Position numbers and translations under genes: made by a program. A DNA stretch of 64,000 nt from Actinomycetota bacterium (GTDB lineage Bacteria > Actinomycetota > Acidimicrobiia > Acidimicrobiales > Poriferisodalaceae): positions 23,758 through 87,757 of the forward strand of contig JABABU010000047.1 of the NCBI GenBank assembly GCA_014238065.1, given 5' to 3'. The notes under the pieces are model-generated. The model did no database searches and had not been told where the DNA came from. It saw only the letters and a program-made list of their open reading frames with translations. Positions 1 through 8,730 of the stretch are shown here, one piece after another. Each line of letters begins with the position of its first letter. Within the stretch, counting starts at the first letter, position 1.

Positions 1-349
1 CGTGAAAGAACGCAAAGCTTTTGGTCAAACAATCGCCAAGTTCCAGAACACCAAGTTCGTACTCGCCGAAATCGCCACCGAGATCAACGTGACCCAATCG
101 TTCGTCAACGACTGCGTCCTGAAGTTGAATGCCGGCGAACTCTCGGCATCGGAAGCCGCCATGGCGAAACTCTGGGGCTCCGAACTCCAGAACCGCAACG
201 TCGACCGATGCCTGCAACTCTTCGGCGGCTATGGCTTCATGACGGAGTACCCGATCGCTCGGGCCTACACCGATGCACGAGTCACCACGATCTACGGCGG
301 CACGTCAGAGATCATGAAGACGATCATCTCCAAGGACGTGCTCTCCTGA
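1..349 (+). CDS. Acyl-CoA dehydrogenase, C-terminal part (cut by window edge)
   Basis: C-terminal helical domain of a flavin-dependent acyl-CoA dehydrogenase, which oxidises an acyl-CoA to the 2-enoyl-CoA in beta-oxidation. The readable part covers about 115 residues: the RKAFG segment that normally follows the catalytic core, then LQLFGGYGFMTEYP and the closing IYGGTSEIMK. In this last motif glycine stands where medium-chain enzymes carry the catalytic Glu; this is the long-chain/isovaleryl-CoA dehydrogenase pattern, where the base lies earlier in the chain, outside this window. A GTG at base 2 is not taken as the start, since the reading frame enters from the left edge. It is followed after 28 bp by an acyl-CoA ligase on the same strand. 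Confidence 0.9.
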   Translation, partial: VKERKAFGQTIAKFQNTKFVLAEIATEINVTQSFVNDCVLKLNAGELSASEAAMAKLWGSELQNRNVDRCLQLFGGYGFMTEYPIARAYTDARVTTIYGGTSEIMKTIISKDVLS

Positions 350-377
350 GCGGGCAAAACATCGAAAGAGGACATCT

Positions 378-1949
378 GTGGCTGTATTGACCAGAGGCTT
401 CGCAGAAGCGCGTGGCACCGAGATGGCGTTAGCCGACGACGAGAAGTCAGTGTCGTTCGGCGAGTTCGACCCGCGTGTGAATCAGCTGATCCACGCCCTC
501 AGAGCCAACGACCTCAGGCCAGGCGACATGGTCGCGATCTTGTGTGGAAACTGCAACGAGTGGTTCGAGATGGCGATGGCGTGCTCCAACGCCGGCATGA
601 CATTCGTTCCTGTCAACTGGCATCTGGTGGCGACTGAGATCGCTTACATCCTCGGCGACTCCGGAGCCAAGGCGGTCCTGACCGACCACCGTTTCGACCT
701 CGAACTGGCCAAGGCCCTCGACGACGAGCGATCGAACAACGTCCAGTTGGCGCTCCGGGTCGCTCCGCCAGGGCTGACTTCCGAAGGACGATTCACCGAC
801 TACGAGACCTTCATCTCAACGGGTTCGGCTGACGAACCGGACGGCCAACTCTTCGGTGGCCCGATGTTCTACACCTCGGGAACGACAGGCAACCCGAAGG
901 GTGTGAAGGGGAGCCTCACGGCGATGCCAGAGGGCACAGGTCCCGAGATCTGGCAACTCATCGGCGCCGGCTTCTCAGAGATGGTGGTGCCACAAGGAAC
1001 CACCGTCTTGTGTGGGCCCGCCTACCACTCGGCCCAGTGGGCGTTCTCCTTCCTGCCGATGATCGGAGGATCGTCGACCGTGATGCAACACAAGTACGAC
1101 AGCGCTGAGGTACTTCGATTGATCGACGAGCACCAGGCGACGAACATTCACCTCGTACCGACGCAGATGAAGCGGATGGTGGATCTGCCAGACGAGGTCA
1201 AAGCCGGATACGACGGCTCGTCGATGCAGATGGTGATTCACGGTGCAGCGCCATGCCCACCGGTGGTGAAGACCTCGTTGATCGAATGGTGGGGACCCAA
1301 GATCACCGAGTACTACGGCTCGACCGAGGGGTCGATCATCACCCTCATCGACTCGGAGTCATGGCTCGAACGTGGCGGCAGCGTCGGAACCCCGCTCCCG
1401 AACGTCGAAATACTTGTGATCGATGACAGCGGCAATCCGTGCGGGGTCAACGAGTCAGGCACGTTGTACTTCCGTAGCCTCACGGGCGCGGATTTCGAGT
1501 ACCACAACGCCCCTGAGAAGACGGCCGAGGCCCACAAGGAACCAGGCGTGTTCACGACGGGCGACGTCGGCTATCTCGATGACGAGGGCTACCTCTGGCT
1601 CAGCGACCGCAAGATCGACATGATCATCTCCGGTGGCGTGAACATCTACCCGGCCGAAATCGAGGGTGTTCTGGGAGGGCATCCACTCGTCGCGGACGTC
1701 GCGGTAATCGGTGTGCCGAACGATGACTTCGGCGAAGAGGTCAAGGCCGTCATCGTCGCCAACGACGGCGTCGACGCGGACGGCGAGCTACTCGGGGTTC
1801 TCGCAGCGTATTGCCGCGAGAACCTGGCCGGGTACAAGTGCCCGCGTTCCTACGACTTCTCCGATGCGCTCCCCCGCACCGGCACCGGCAAGGTCCAGAA
1901 GCGAAAACTGCGAGACCCGTACTGGACAGACAGAGACGCAGCGATCTGA
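378..1949 (+). CDS. Acyl-CoA synthetase (FadD-like AMP-forming ligase)
   Basis: ANL-superfamily enzyme of 523 residues that adenylates a carboxylic acid and transfers the acyl group to CoA. The P-loop YTSGTTGNPKG lies near residue 164, the A5 motif YYGSTEG near 312, TGDVGYLDDEGYLWL near 393, the hinge DRKIDMIISGGVNIYP near 413-428, and the A10 lysine in PRTGTGKVQKRKLR near 500-513, so all catalytic motifs are intact and the length is normal. The GTG start is preceded by an AGAGGA site. The gene sits between an acyl-CoA dehydrogenase and an LLM oxidoreductase that starts 1 bp after its stop, so it probably activates the substrate of this plus-strand operon. Fatty acids, steroid side chains or aromatic acids are all possible substrates; the sequence does not decide. 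Confidence 0.9.
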   Translation: MAVLTRGFAEARGTEMALADDEKSVSFGEFDPRVNQLIHALRANDLRPGDMVAILCGNCNEWFEMAMACSNAGMTFVPVNWHLVATEIAYILGDSGAKAVLTDHRFDLELAKALDDERSNNVQLALRVAPPGLTSEGRFTDYETFISTGSADEPDGQLFGGPMFYTSGTTGNPKGVKGSLTAMPEGTGPEIWQLIGAGFSEMVVPQGTTVLCGPAYHSAQWAFSFLPMIGGSSTVMQHKYDSAEVLRLIDEHQATNIHLVPTQMKRMVDLPDEVKAGYDGSSMQMVIHGAAPCPPVVKTSLIEWWGPKITEYYGSTEGSIITLIDSESWLERGGSVGTPLPNVEILVIDDSGNPCGVNESGTLYFRSLTGADFEYHNAPEKTAEAHKEPGVFTTGDVGYLDDEGYLWLSDRKIDMIISGGVNIYPAEIEGVLGGHPLVADVAVIGVPNDDFGEEVKAVIVANDGVDADGELLGVLAAYCRENLAGYKCPRSYDFSDALPRTGTGKVQKRKLRDPYWTDRDAAI

Positions 1950-1950
1950 G

Positions 1951-2838
1951 ATGAAGGTCCGAATCGGCGTGGCCGCCGGGGCCGGGCTGACCAGTGACAC
2001 GGCCCACTTCCTCGGGCTCGTCGACGCCCTCGACGACCTCGGCTACGACTCGATATGGGTACCAGACGTCGTCACGACTCCGACCGCAGATCCCATTACC
2101 GCGCTCGCTGTTGCCGCCGGTCGGCGTCAGCGGGTGAAGCTCGGCACGCATCTCATCATCCCCGGTCGCGAACCGGTTTTCCTGGCAAAGCAACTCGCCA
2201 CGCTCGATCAGCTGTCAGGGGGTCGGTTGCTGCTGATGGCGGTGCTCGGCCTCAATCAACCGGCCGAACTCGCCTCCCAGGGAGTCGTTGCCCGCGAACG
2301 TACGACCATGCTCGAGGAGTCCCTCGACATCATGCGGACGCTCTGGAAAGGCGACGAACTCAACCACCATGGGAAGCACTACAGCTACGAAGGTGTACGG
2401 CTGGCGGTCGTTCCAGACCAGAATCCGCTCGAGGTATGGCTCGGGGGCCAGGTGCCGGCGGCGCTGCGCCGGGCAGGACGTCTAGCCGAAGGGTGGATGC
2501 CAGGTTTGGTGACGCCCGAGGAGGCCGCGGAGATGCGAGTGGTCATCGAGGCCGAAGCCGAGGCCGCCGGCCGTGTCATCGACTCCGAACACTTCGGCAT
2601 GAACATCAGCTGGTCCCACGGCGCCATCACCGACGACCTCAGGGCCGGCATCGCGGCCCGACGATCGGACCTCGTGGCCGAAGAGGTGATCGGAGTCGGC
2701 GTCGATGGTCTGGCGGCGCGAATCAATGCGTTCCTCGCCGTCGGCTTCTCGAAGTTCGTGATCCGCCCCGCACAACAGCCCGAGTCGTGGCCGGATTCGG
2801 TGGCGGCGGTCGCATCGATCCTCGAGCTGCAGACATGA
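1951..2838 (+). CDS. LLM-class flavin/F420-dependent oxidoreductase
   Basis: Luciferase-like TIM-barrel protein of 295 residues, family of F420- or FMN-dependent oxidoreductases. Visible signatures are GYDSIWVPDVV (first strands), LGTHLIIPGREPVFLAKQLATLD and LSGGRLLLMAVLG, the usual barrel core with its loop toward the cofactor. The ATG at 1951 was chosen because it follows the ligase stop by 1 bp and begins exactly at the family N-terminus (MKVRIGVAAG); the frame is open further upstream inside the ligase but that stretch has no family similarity. Close coupling to an acyl-CoA ligase suggests work on the same pathway. Cofactor and reaction cannot be assigned from sequence alone. Confidence 0.85.
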   Translation: MKVRIGVAAGAGLTSDTAHFLGLVDALDDLGYDSIWVPDVVTTPTADPITALAVAAGRRQRVKLGTHLIIPGREPVFLAKQLATLDQLSGGRLLLMAVLGLNQPAELASQGVVARERTTMLEESLDIMRTLWKGDELNHHGKHYSYEGVRLAVVPDQNPLEVWLGGQVPAALRRAGRLAEGWMPGLVTPEEAAEMRVVIEAEAEAAGRVIDSEHFGMNISWSHGAITDDLRAGIAARRSDLVAEEVIGVGVDGLAARINAFLAVGFSKFVIRPAQQPESWPDSVAAVASILELQT

Positions 2839-2887
2839 ACTGCTGACTCAGTTCGCAGCAGCCCGGACAACGGACTAGGAACTGGCC

Positions 2888-4144
2888 ATGGACTTCAGCA
2901 TCCCTGCCAGTACCCGGCAGCTCCTCGACGAACTCGACCGGTTCATCGAAGACGTCATCAAGCCCATCGAGAACGAAGATGACAACATCCGGTTCTTCGA
3001 TCATCGACGAGAGGACAGCCGCACCGACTGGGAGCGAGATGGCCTGCCGAACGCCGAGTGGGAGTCGCTGCTGCGAAGGATGCGCCTCGCAGCCGACGAA
3101 GCGGGATTCTACCGGTACCACCTTCCTGAACGTTTCGGGGGCAAGGATGGCTCGAACCTCGACATGGCAATCGTTCGGGAGCACCTGGCACGCAAGGGTC
3201 TCGGGCTCCACAACGACCTACAGAACGAGAGTTCGATCGTCGGGAATCTCGTGACTGTGCTGATGATGGAACGCTACGGCACAGAGGCGCAGCAGGCCGA
3301 GTGGATCCCGAAGATGCTCGCCGGCAAGGCACGGATCGGATTCGGACTCACCGAACCGCTCCATGGATCAGACGCGACATGGATGGAGACCACAGCAGTC
3401 CGCGACGGAGAGGAATGGATCATCAACGGCGAGAAATACTGGAACACCGGACTCCATCACGCCAGCCACGACTACATCTTCGCCCGCACGTCAGGAAACC
3501 CTGGAGAGGGCCTTGGCATCACCTGCTTCATCGTCCCCGTCGAGTCGCCGGGATTCAAGGTTGAGGAGTTCATGTGGACCTTCAACATGCCGACCGATCA
3601 TGCGCACATTCGCCTCACCGACGTTCGAGTCAACAACCGGGACATCCTCGGGGAAGAAGGTCGCGGTCTTCAGACGGCACAGCTCTTCGTGCACGAGAAC
3701 CGGATTCGTCAGGCCGCGTCTTCACTCGGCGCGGGGCTGCATTGCATCGATCTCGCCGTCGACTACGCGAATCAGCGGACGACCTTCGGCAAGCGGCTGT
3801 CAACGAACCAGGCCATCCAATTCCCGCTGGCCGAGCTGTACACCGAGGCCGAAATGCTGCGAGCGCTGATATGGAAGACCGCGTGGCAGTTGGACGAGGG
3901 CGTTGACCACATGGAGATCACCGACAAGGTGGCGATGTGTAACTACAGGGGCAACCGTTTCTGCTGCGATGCGGCCGATCGGGCCATGCAGACATGCGGT
4001 GGCAACGGCTACGGACGGGCCATGCCCTTCGAGCACATCTACCGCCATCACCGCCGTTATCGCATCACAGAGGGCTCGGAAGAAATTCAGATCCGCAAGG
4101 TCGCCGGCAGCCTCTTCGGTTTCGCCGGCCGCGCCAAAGGTTAG
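2888..4144 (+). CDS. Acyl-CoA dehydrogenase (ACAD10/11-like)
   Basis: Full-length FAD-dependent acyl-CoA dehydrogenase of 418 residues. The flavin-binding GLTEPLHGSDATWMET segment near residue 155, the ARTSGNPGEGLGITCFIVP beta-domain and the closing GGNGYGRAMPFEHIYRHHR and YRITEGSEEIQ are visible; a glutamate just before GSEEIQ occupies the usual catalytic position. The HGSDATWMET wording is typical of the ACAD10/11 branch rather than of the medium-chain branch. A GGAACT stretch upstream of the ATG can serve as ribosome-binding site. It is the last gene of the plus-strand group that starts with the ligase and ends in a compound hairpin before the convergent P450. Confidence 0.9.
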   Translation: MDFSIPASTRQLLDELDRFIEDVIKPIENEDDNIRFFDHRREDSRTDWERDGLPNAEWESLLRRMRLAADEAGFYRYHLPERFGGKDGSNLDMAIVREHLARKGLGLHNDLQNESSIVGNLVTVLMMERYGTEAQQAEWIPKMLAGKARIGFGLTEPLHGSDATWMETTAVRDGEEWIINGEKYWNTGLHHASHDYIFARTSGNPGEGLGITCFIVPVESPGFKVEEFMWTFNMPTDHAHIRLTDVRVNNRDILGEEGRGLQTAQLFVHENRIRQAASSLGAGLHCIDLAVDYANQRTTFGKRLSTNQAIQFPLAELYTEAEMLRALIWKTAWQLDEGVDHMEITDKVAMCNYRGNRFCCDAADRAMQTCGGNGYGRAMPFEHIYRHHRRYRITEGSEEIQIRKVAGSLFGFAGRAKG

Positions 4145-4149
4145 ACATT

Positions 4150-4196
4150 CGGGTCAAACCTTCGGCCTGTCGGCCAGGACAGGTGGCCTGACCCGG
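4150..4196. terminator. Putative bidirectional terminator between convergent genes
   Basis: Nested inverted repeats lie in the 66-bp gap between two convergent genes. The outer stem pairs CGGGTCA (4150-4156) with TGACCCG (4189-4195); the inner hairpin pairs CCTGTC (4166-4171) with GACAGG (4178-4183) around a 6-base loop. There is no U-tract, as is common in high-G+C actinomycetes. Position and symmetry suggest termination for both strands. Confidence 0.45.
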
Positions 4197-4210
4197 GGAT
4201 CATCACCCAC

Positions 4211-5419
4211 CTACAGGGTTGGCGTGGGGAACTTGACCGGAAGGTCGCGGGGACCGCGGACTTGACCACCGGCCCAGGTGACCTTTTCGGGATCGGCGAG
4301 TTCGAACTCAGGAATCATCTCGAGAAAGGTGCCGATCGCGATCTGCATCTCCATGCGAGCAAGATTCGACCCCAGGCAGCGGTGAGGGCCGGCACCAAAG
4401 GCAACATGTCGGTTCTGCTCGCGGTCGATGATGACGTCTTCGGGGTTCTCGAACATCTGCGGGTCACGGTTGGCTGCGGGGAACGAAAGCAACACCCGAT
4501 CATTGTGATCGACAGGGCAACCTGCGATCTCGGTGTCGTTCGAGGCCAGACGGGCCATTGTCACTGGCGAGTACGCCCGCAGGAACTCCTCGATGGCGAT
4601 GTCGAGCATTTCGGGGTTCTCGACGAGACGCTGACGGTCCTCCGGGTGCGATGCCAGGTGCCAGATCGCGGAGCCGATCGAGCTCCAAGTGGTGTCGATG
4701 CCAGCAACGAGCATCAGGTTCGCGTTGGCCAGCACGATGTAGTCGGGCACCGGCTCTCCGTCGAGTTCCGAGTCGAGCAGAATCGAAAGGAGATCATCAC
4801 CCGGGTTCTCGCGGCGCTTCACGACCTCCTCCTTGAAGAAGTCCTCGATGATCAGGCGATACTTCTCTCGCAGCTCAGGATCGGTCAGACCGAACTCAAG
4901 CACGTTCTGCACCCACATCGTGAAGGTGTCCGACATGTCGGGATCGATACCGAGGATCTCAGCGATCACGCGCGGCGGAATCTGGCGGGCGTATTGGCCT
5001 CCGGCATCGACCTCGCCCTTCTCGATGAACCCGCGAATGAGATGCCGGCACAGACTTCGGGTTGGCTCCCTGTACTTCTCGACCATCTTCGGGGAGAAAA
5101 ACGGAAGCATCAGGCGTCGCTCAGGCATGTGTTCGGGCGCATCGGACGCGATGATCGACCGGCGGCGGTTGCCGTCCTCGTCATAGGCAATCGGGACAGG
5201 GGCAACAGAGACCTCGTACGAGGTGAAGTTGACGGCGTCACGTGCCACGGCGGTCACGGTCTCGAACGTTGACGGCATGTGAGAACCACCCCAGCGATCG
5301 GTGTGTGGCACCGGGCACTTCGGCCTCAACTCTTCCCACACGGGATACGGATCGTTGACGAACCCCGGATCGAAGATGTCGTAGTCGGCTTCCCAATCCG
5401 TAACCGGCTCGGTCGTCAT
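4211..5419 (-). CDS. Cytochrome P450 (first of two paralogues)
   Basis: Soluble bacterial P450 of 402 residues. The I-helix oxygen-activation motif AGIDTT, the ExxR pair in EEFLRAYSP, and the haem loop FGAGPHRCLG with cysteine near residue 348 are all present. The ATG at 5419 was chosen because it follows a GGGAGGGTGAGGA ribosome-binding stretch and begins MTTEPVTDWEADYDIFDP, the same beginning as bacterial relatives; the frame stays open to a GTG at 5452 with no site upstream. It closely resembles the P450 at 60.6-61.8 kb, sharing the I-helix wording AGIDTTWSSIG and the haem-region wording RCLGSNLAR. No ferredoxin or reductase gene lies beside it, so electron partners must come from elsewhere. 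Likely role: hydroxylation of a hydrophobic substrate entering the neighbouring pathways. Confidence 0.93.
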   Translation of the reverse strand: MTTEPVTDWEADYDIFDPGFVNDPYPVWEELRPKCPVPHTDRWGGSHMPSTFETVTAVARDAVNFTSYEVSVAPVPIAYDEDGNRRRSIIASDAPEHMPERRLMLPFFSPKMVEKYREPTRSLCRHLIRGFIEKGEVDAGGQYARQIPPRVIAEILGIDPDMSDTFTMWVQNVLEFGLTDPELREKYRLIIEDFFKEEVVKRRENPGDDLLSILLDSELDGEPVPDYIVLANANLMLVAGIDTTWSSIGSAIWHLASHPEDRQRLVENPEMLDIAIEEFLRAYSPVTMARLASNDTEIAGCPVDHNDRVLLSFPAANRDPQMFENPEDVIIDREQNRHVAFGAGPHRCLGSNLARMEMQIAIGTFLEMIPEFELADPEKVTWAGGQVRGPRDLPVKFPTPTL

Positions 5420-5587
5420 GAAAATCCTCACCCTCCCAGCGCGATCAAACACAGTCGCATCTTGACCCTAGCGAGCCGGCGCTCGACCGTGGAAGCGGGA
5501 GCTGAGGACAGTCACTCGCCGGTCAGCCATTCGAGGAGTTCGTCATGGATCTCCTGACGGCTGTGTCCGACCCGTGTGTCGAGCCCG

Positions 5588-6364
5588 TCAGAGAAGCAGG
5601 CTCGTCGCAGACGAGGCCACGATCGGCACGAACTCGCGATGATGTTGCCAGTCGTGGCGCCGATCGATGGTGGAGGCATTCGCGACCGGATTGAGGATCA
5701 GAGAGAAGATCCGCCGATCGAGAGCTGAAGTGTTCGGCGGCGATGCATGCAGAAGGGTGTCGCCGAAGATCAGCAGCGAACCAGCCGCACCGGTGGCGGT
5801 GTACACCCCGTTCACGTCGGCCAGCGGCTGGACAACCTCGTCGCTGACACACCACAGGTCGTAGCTCGTGGTCTCGGTGTCGAGGAACGTCTCGTGAGCA
5901 CCGACCAAGTGCGAGCCGCGGACGAACTGGAGGGGACCGTTGTCCATCGTCACGTCGTCGAGGAAGATGTGCAGATTCAGCGCGAGCGGCAGAACGACGC
6001 CGTCCTCATGATGATGGGTGGCGAAGTCGTAGTGCCACTGCCACGCCTCGCCGACCTCGGCGGCCTTGACGTTGACCTTCACCTGCTGGGCGTACAGCTG
6101 TTGGTCGCCGATCAGCTGTACCGCCGGCTCGACGAGACGCCGGTCCCGGACCAGTCGGTCGAAAACAGCGTGTCGCCGGTGCAGACCCATCGCGGTGCGG
6201 ATGGCGCCGGTGTGTTTCTCGACCACATTCGCCGGGTGATCCGATCTGGAGACTGATTCGAAGGCATCACGCAGGAGTCTGACCTCACCATCCGAAAACA
6301 CCCCCTCGATCATCACGAAGCCGAGTTCGTGGAACTGTGCGACATCGTGGTCAGCGAGCAGCAT
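5588..6364 (-). CDS. Phytanoyl-CoA dioxygenase (PhyH) family protein
   Basis: Fe(II)/2-oxoglutarate dioxygenase of 258 residues, PhyH family. The metal triad can be read as H111 and D113 in QWHYDFATHHHEDG and H206 in GDTLLHASPPN, followed by the 2-oxoglutarate-binding arginine near 217-218 (DRRIF). All are intact, so hydroxylation activity is expected; the substrate is unknown and family members act on acyl-CoAs, antibiotics and small acids. The start codon overlaps the end of the upstream hydrolase by 14 bp, making it the last gene of the minus-strand operon that begins near 10.05 kb. It is separated from the P450 downstream by 168 bp in which I see no gene. Confidence 0.85.
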   Translation of the reverse strand: MLLADHDVAQFHELGFVMIEGVFSDGEVRLLRDAFESVSRSDHPANVVEKHTGAIRTAMGLHRRHAVFDRLVRDRRLVEPAVQLIGDQQLYAQQVKVNVKAAEVGEAWQWHYDFATHHHEDGVVLPLALNLHIFLDDVTMDNGPLQFVRGSHLVGAHETFLDTETTSYDLWCVSDEVVQPLADVNGVYTATGAAGSLLIFGDTLLHASPPNTSALDRRIFSLILNPVANASTIDRRHDWQHHREFVPIVASSATSLLL

Positions 6365-7262
6365 TGAGCTCGTCCGTCAGGAAGGCTGCGATCTCGCGCA
6401 GCGATTCGGCCGATTCGGGGAACTGGTCGTAGTACTCGAACACGTGCCACAGCCCATCCCAGACCCTGGTCGTCACATCGACCCCTGCGCGGATCATCTT
6501 CCTCGTGAGGCGCAAGCACATCGGCATGAACAAGTCGCGGGACCCGGTGGTGATGATCGTTGGCGGGAAGCCTTCGAAGCCACCGAACGCCGGTGACACT
6601 CCAGGGTCGGTCGGCTCAACAGCTCCGACATAGGCGTCGAGCACGTCGAGCATACGGTCAGGATGAAGAGACGGATCAGCATCGAACGACCACCCGAAGA
6701 GATCCCTATCAGGACGAAGATCGGCCGCAGGTGACAACGCCGCCACCGCCGTGGGCACGCGCACACCGTCGAGCATGGCTCGCTGCACAGTCACCAGCGC
6801 AAGGTTCCCACCTGCCGATTCGCCGCCCACGATCAGTTGCCCCGGCTCATCGGCAAGCTCGGCATACACGGTGAAACAGTCATCAGCGGCTGCCGGCGAA
6901 GGATGTTCGGGAGCGAGGCGGTACTTGGGGGCAATGACCTCGACGCGGCACCACTCGGCGATGGCGCCGATGATCGGAAGATCCGAGAACGGGTCGCCGA
7001 CGATGAACGCTCCTCCGAACACAAAAAGACATCGACCGCTCGCTGTACCCGCAACCGACGATGCAACGCGCTCACACGGGACTCCGGCAACCTCGATGTC
7101 GTCTCGCACGAGTTGGTGACGTTCGATCGCACGCATCGATGCCGGCGAGAATCCAGCTCTCGTCTCGGCCCGGATATCGGCGATGCGAGTGAAATCTGTT
7201 CGTTCGTCAGATCGCGGAAATCCGGCCATGAACGCTGCTGCCTCCTGACTCAATTGGGTCAT
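6351..7262 (-). CDS. Alpha/beta hydrolase (HSL-like), altered oxyanion motif
   Basis: Serine hydrolase of 303 residues resembling the hormone-sensitive-lipase group. The nucleophile elbow is GGESAGGN with Ser near 149; the acid is probably Asp in TTGSRDLFMP and the base His in GLWHVFEYY. The HGGG oxyanion motif normally found about 70 residues before the serine is replaced here by FVFGGAFIVGDP, so the histidine is missing while two glycines remain. YRLAPEHPSPAA, typical of the group, is intact. The ATG overlaps the upstream LLM gene by 4 bp (ATGA), showing translational coupling in the minus-strand operon. Probably an esterase or lactonase for a product of the neighbouring oxygenases. Confidence 0.85.
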   Translation of the reverse strand: MTQLSQEAAAFMAGFPRSDERTDFTRIADIRAETRAGFSPASMRAIERHQLVRDDIEVAGVPCERVASSVAGTASGRCLFVFGGAFIVGDPFSDLPIIGAIAEWCRVEVIAPKYRLAPEHPSPAAADDCFTVYAELADEPGQLIVGGESAGGNLALVTVQRAMLDGVRVPTAVAALSPAADLRPDRDLFGWSFDADPSLHPDRMLDVLDAYVGAVEPTDPGVSPAFGGFEGFPPTIITTGSRDLFMPMCLRLTRKMIRAGVDVTTRVWDGLWHVFEYYDQFPESAESLREIAAFLTDELNAAR

Positions 7263-8311
7263 GCGAGGTCTCCGAGGATCGAACGGTACGCCTCGGCATC
7301 ACCTTCATCCCTGACAGGAATCGAGAACTCGATCCGGTCGACCCTGTCCGCGTAACGCTCGTTCAGCTTCACTGCAATCTCGTCGTACGTGCCTATGGTG
7401 GCCACGGTGTGCAACATCTCGTCGTCTACGAGCCCGGTCAGGTCGTCCCATCTCTGCTCACGCGACAGTTGCGATGCCTTCCTGGCGATGTCATGCCAGC
7501 CATGGAGGTCGAAGGTTCTTCTGTACGAGGGGGTCGACAGGTAGAACGCCACCCGAGCCCTCACCGTGGCGGTAACCCGTTCCAGCTCACCCTGCGTCCC
7601 AGCCGTGCCAATCAGTGGCTTCATGCACAACTCGATCGCGTCGACGTCTCGGCCGGCCCGTGCCGCGCCTTCGGCCAGCGACGGCAGCACCTTCTGGTCG
7701 ATGAAGGCAGGAGTACACACCGGGTGGAGCCGAACCCCATCACCCAGTTCGCCCGCCAAGGCGCACATGTTCGGGCCGATGGCAGCGATGTGCACAGGTA
7801 TGTTCGGATGATCGATGGGACCAGGATCGAAGAGCGGAACCATCAGGTCGAGCGAGTAGTGCTCGCTCTCGAAGCTCAGTGGCGATCGGTCCTGCCAGCA
7901 GCGCCACACTGCTCGCATGGCTCCGATGTAATCGCGCATCCACGGGGCTGGGGCTGACCACTCGATTCCGAACCGGCGCTGCATGTGAGCTCGCACTTGT
8001 GTGCCGAGCCCGAGAACGAACCTGCCACCTGACAGTTTCTGTAGTGACCAGGCCGACATCGCTGTCACCGTCGGGCTGCGAGGGAACGCCATCGCCACGG
8101 AGGTCCCGAGCCCAATGGCGGTGGTGGTCGAAGCCCCGAGGGCGAGGAGTTGGAAGGGGTCGTCCTTGGTCTCCTCGACGAGAACAGCACCAAGACCGAG
8201 TTCTTCGGCCTGACGCGCTCCGGCTGCGAAGTCGCCGATGAACAACGGCCTATCCGGTTCACGTAGGCCAGGATCGAGTTTCCCGAGTGGCAACAACGAT
8301 TCGACGAGCAC
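7259..8311 (-). CDS. LLM-class oxidoreductase, TIGR03617-like
   Basis: Luciferase-like protein of 350 residues with GRFVLGLGTQVRAHMQRRFG and AMAFPRSPTVTA, the wording of the mycobacterial F420-dependent TIGR03617 group. It has a clear paralogue at 31.7-32.7 kb sharing the order VAIAFPRSP / GRFILGLGSQVRGH / PWSAPA / YGSTPSYWPVF-type segments. Start is GTG at 8311, 26 bp after the SnoaL-like gene, and its stop overlaps the next gene by 4 bp. In the operon it is placed between a flavin monooxygenase-like gene and a hydrolase, so it probably reduces or oxidises an intermediate of that pathway. Use of F420 rather than FMN is inferred from family. Confidence 0.85.
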   Translation of the reverse strand: MLVESLLPLGKLDPGLREPDRPLFIGDFAAGARQAEELGLGAVLVEETKDDPFQLLALGASTTTAIGLGTSVAMAFPRSPTVTAMSAWSLQKLSGGRFVLGLGTQVRAHMQRRFGIEWSAPAPWMRDYIGAMRAVWRCWQDRSPLSFESEHYSLDLMVPLFDPGPIDHPNIPVHIAAIGPNMCALAGELGDGVRLHPVCTPAFIDQKVLPSLAEGAARAGRDVDAIELCMKPLIGTAGTQGELERVTATVRARVAFYLSTPSYRRTFDLHGWHDIARKASQLSREQRWDDLTGLVDDEMLHTVATIGTYDEIAVKLNERYADRVDRIEFSIPVRDEGDAEAYRSILGDLA

Positions 8312-8337
8312 AGAGAACCTCGCGGGAGTCCGCCGGG

Positions 8338-8730
8338 TCAGGAGTAGTCAAAACCTCGGAGGCCAGTATCGAGCGCGGATGGATCAAAGGTCCAATACTG
8401 CCTGATCTCGTCGATCAGACCGTTCACGAACCGGTAGTGCTCCGAACCCCGGAACGTGAACTCCACTCCATCCGCCGGGTCGGTTCCAGTCATCCACCAC
8501 TCGATCGCGGCTGCGTCGCCCGATTCGACTATCGAGTCGACACCCCACTTCGCTCCGAGCCAGCGATCTCGGACGGCCACCCACGACTCGCCGATGTCCG
8601 CTGCACCGCGCATCGGTCGGATGTTGGTGTCGAACACCACGGCCTCCGGCGTGAAATGTGCCGCGATCTCGGTCGCGCTTCCTTCTCCGCATGCAGTGAA
8701 GTAGGCGCTGATCCGTTCCTCGAGGTTCAC
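8338..8730 (-). CDS. SnoaL-like / NTF2-fold protein
   Basis: Small alpha+beta-cone protein of 130 residues with the NTF2/SnoaL layout: an N-terminal helix (RISAYFTACGEGSATEIAAHF), then strands EAVVFDTNIRPMRG, AAIEWWMTGT and GVEFTFRGSEHYRFVNGLIDEIRQYW. Members act as isomerases, hydratases, cyclases or dehydratases on cyclic substrates, or have no catalytic role. The GTG start overlaps the stop of the HsaA-like gene by 4 bp (GTGA), so both are translated together. No residue pattern fixes the reaction. Association with monooxygenases is common for members that reshape an oxidised ring. Confidence 0.8.
   Translation of the reverse strand: MNLEERISAYFTACGEGSATEIAAHFTPEAVVFDTNIRPMRGAADIGESWVAVRDRWLGAKWGVDSIVESGDAAAIEWWMTGTDPADGVEFTFRGSEHYRFVNGLIDEIRQYWTFDPSALDTGLRGFDYS

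Noticed and set aside
1711..1950. 80-codon upstream extension of the first LLM gene
   Set aside because: It overlaps the end of the acyl-CoA ligase in another frame; the ATG at 1951 fits the family start.
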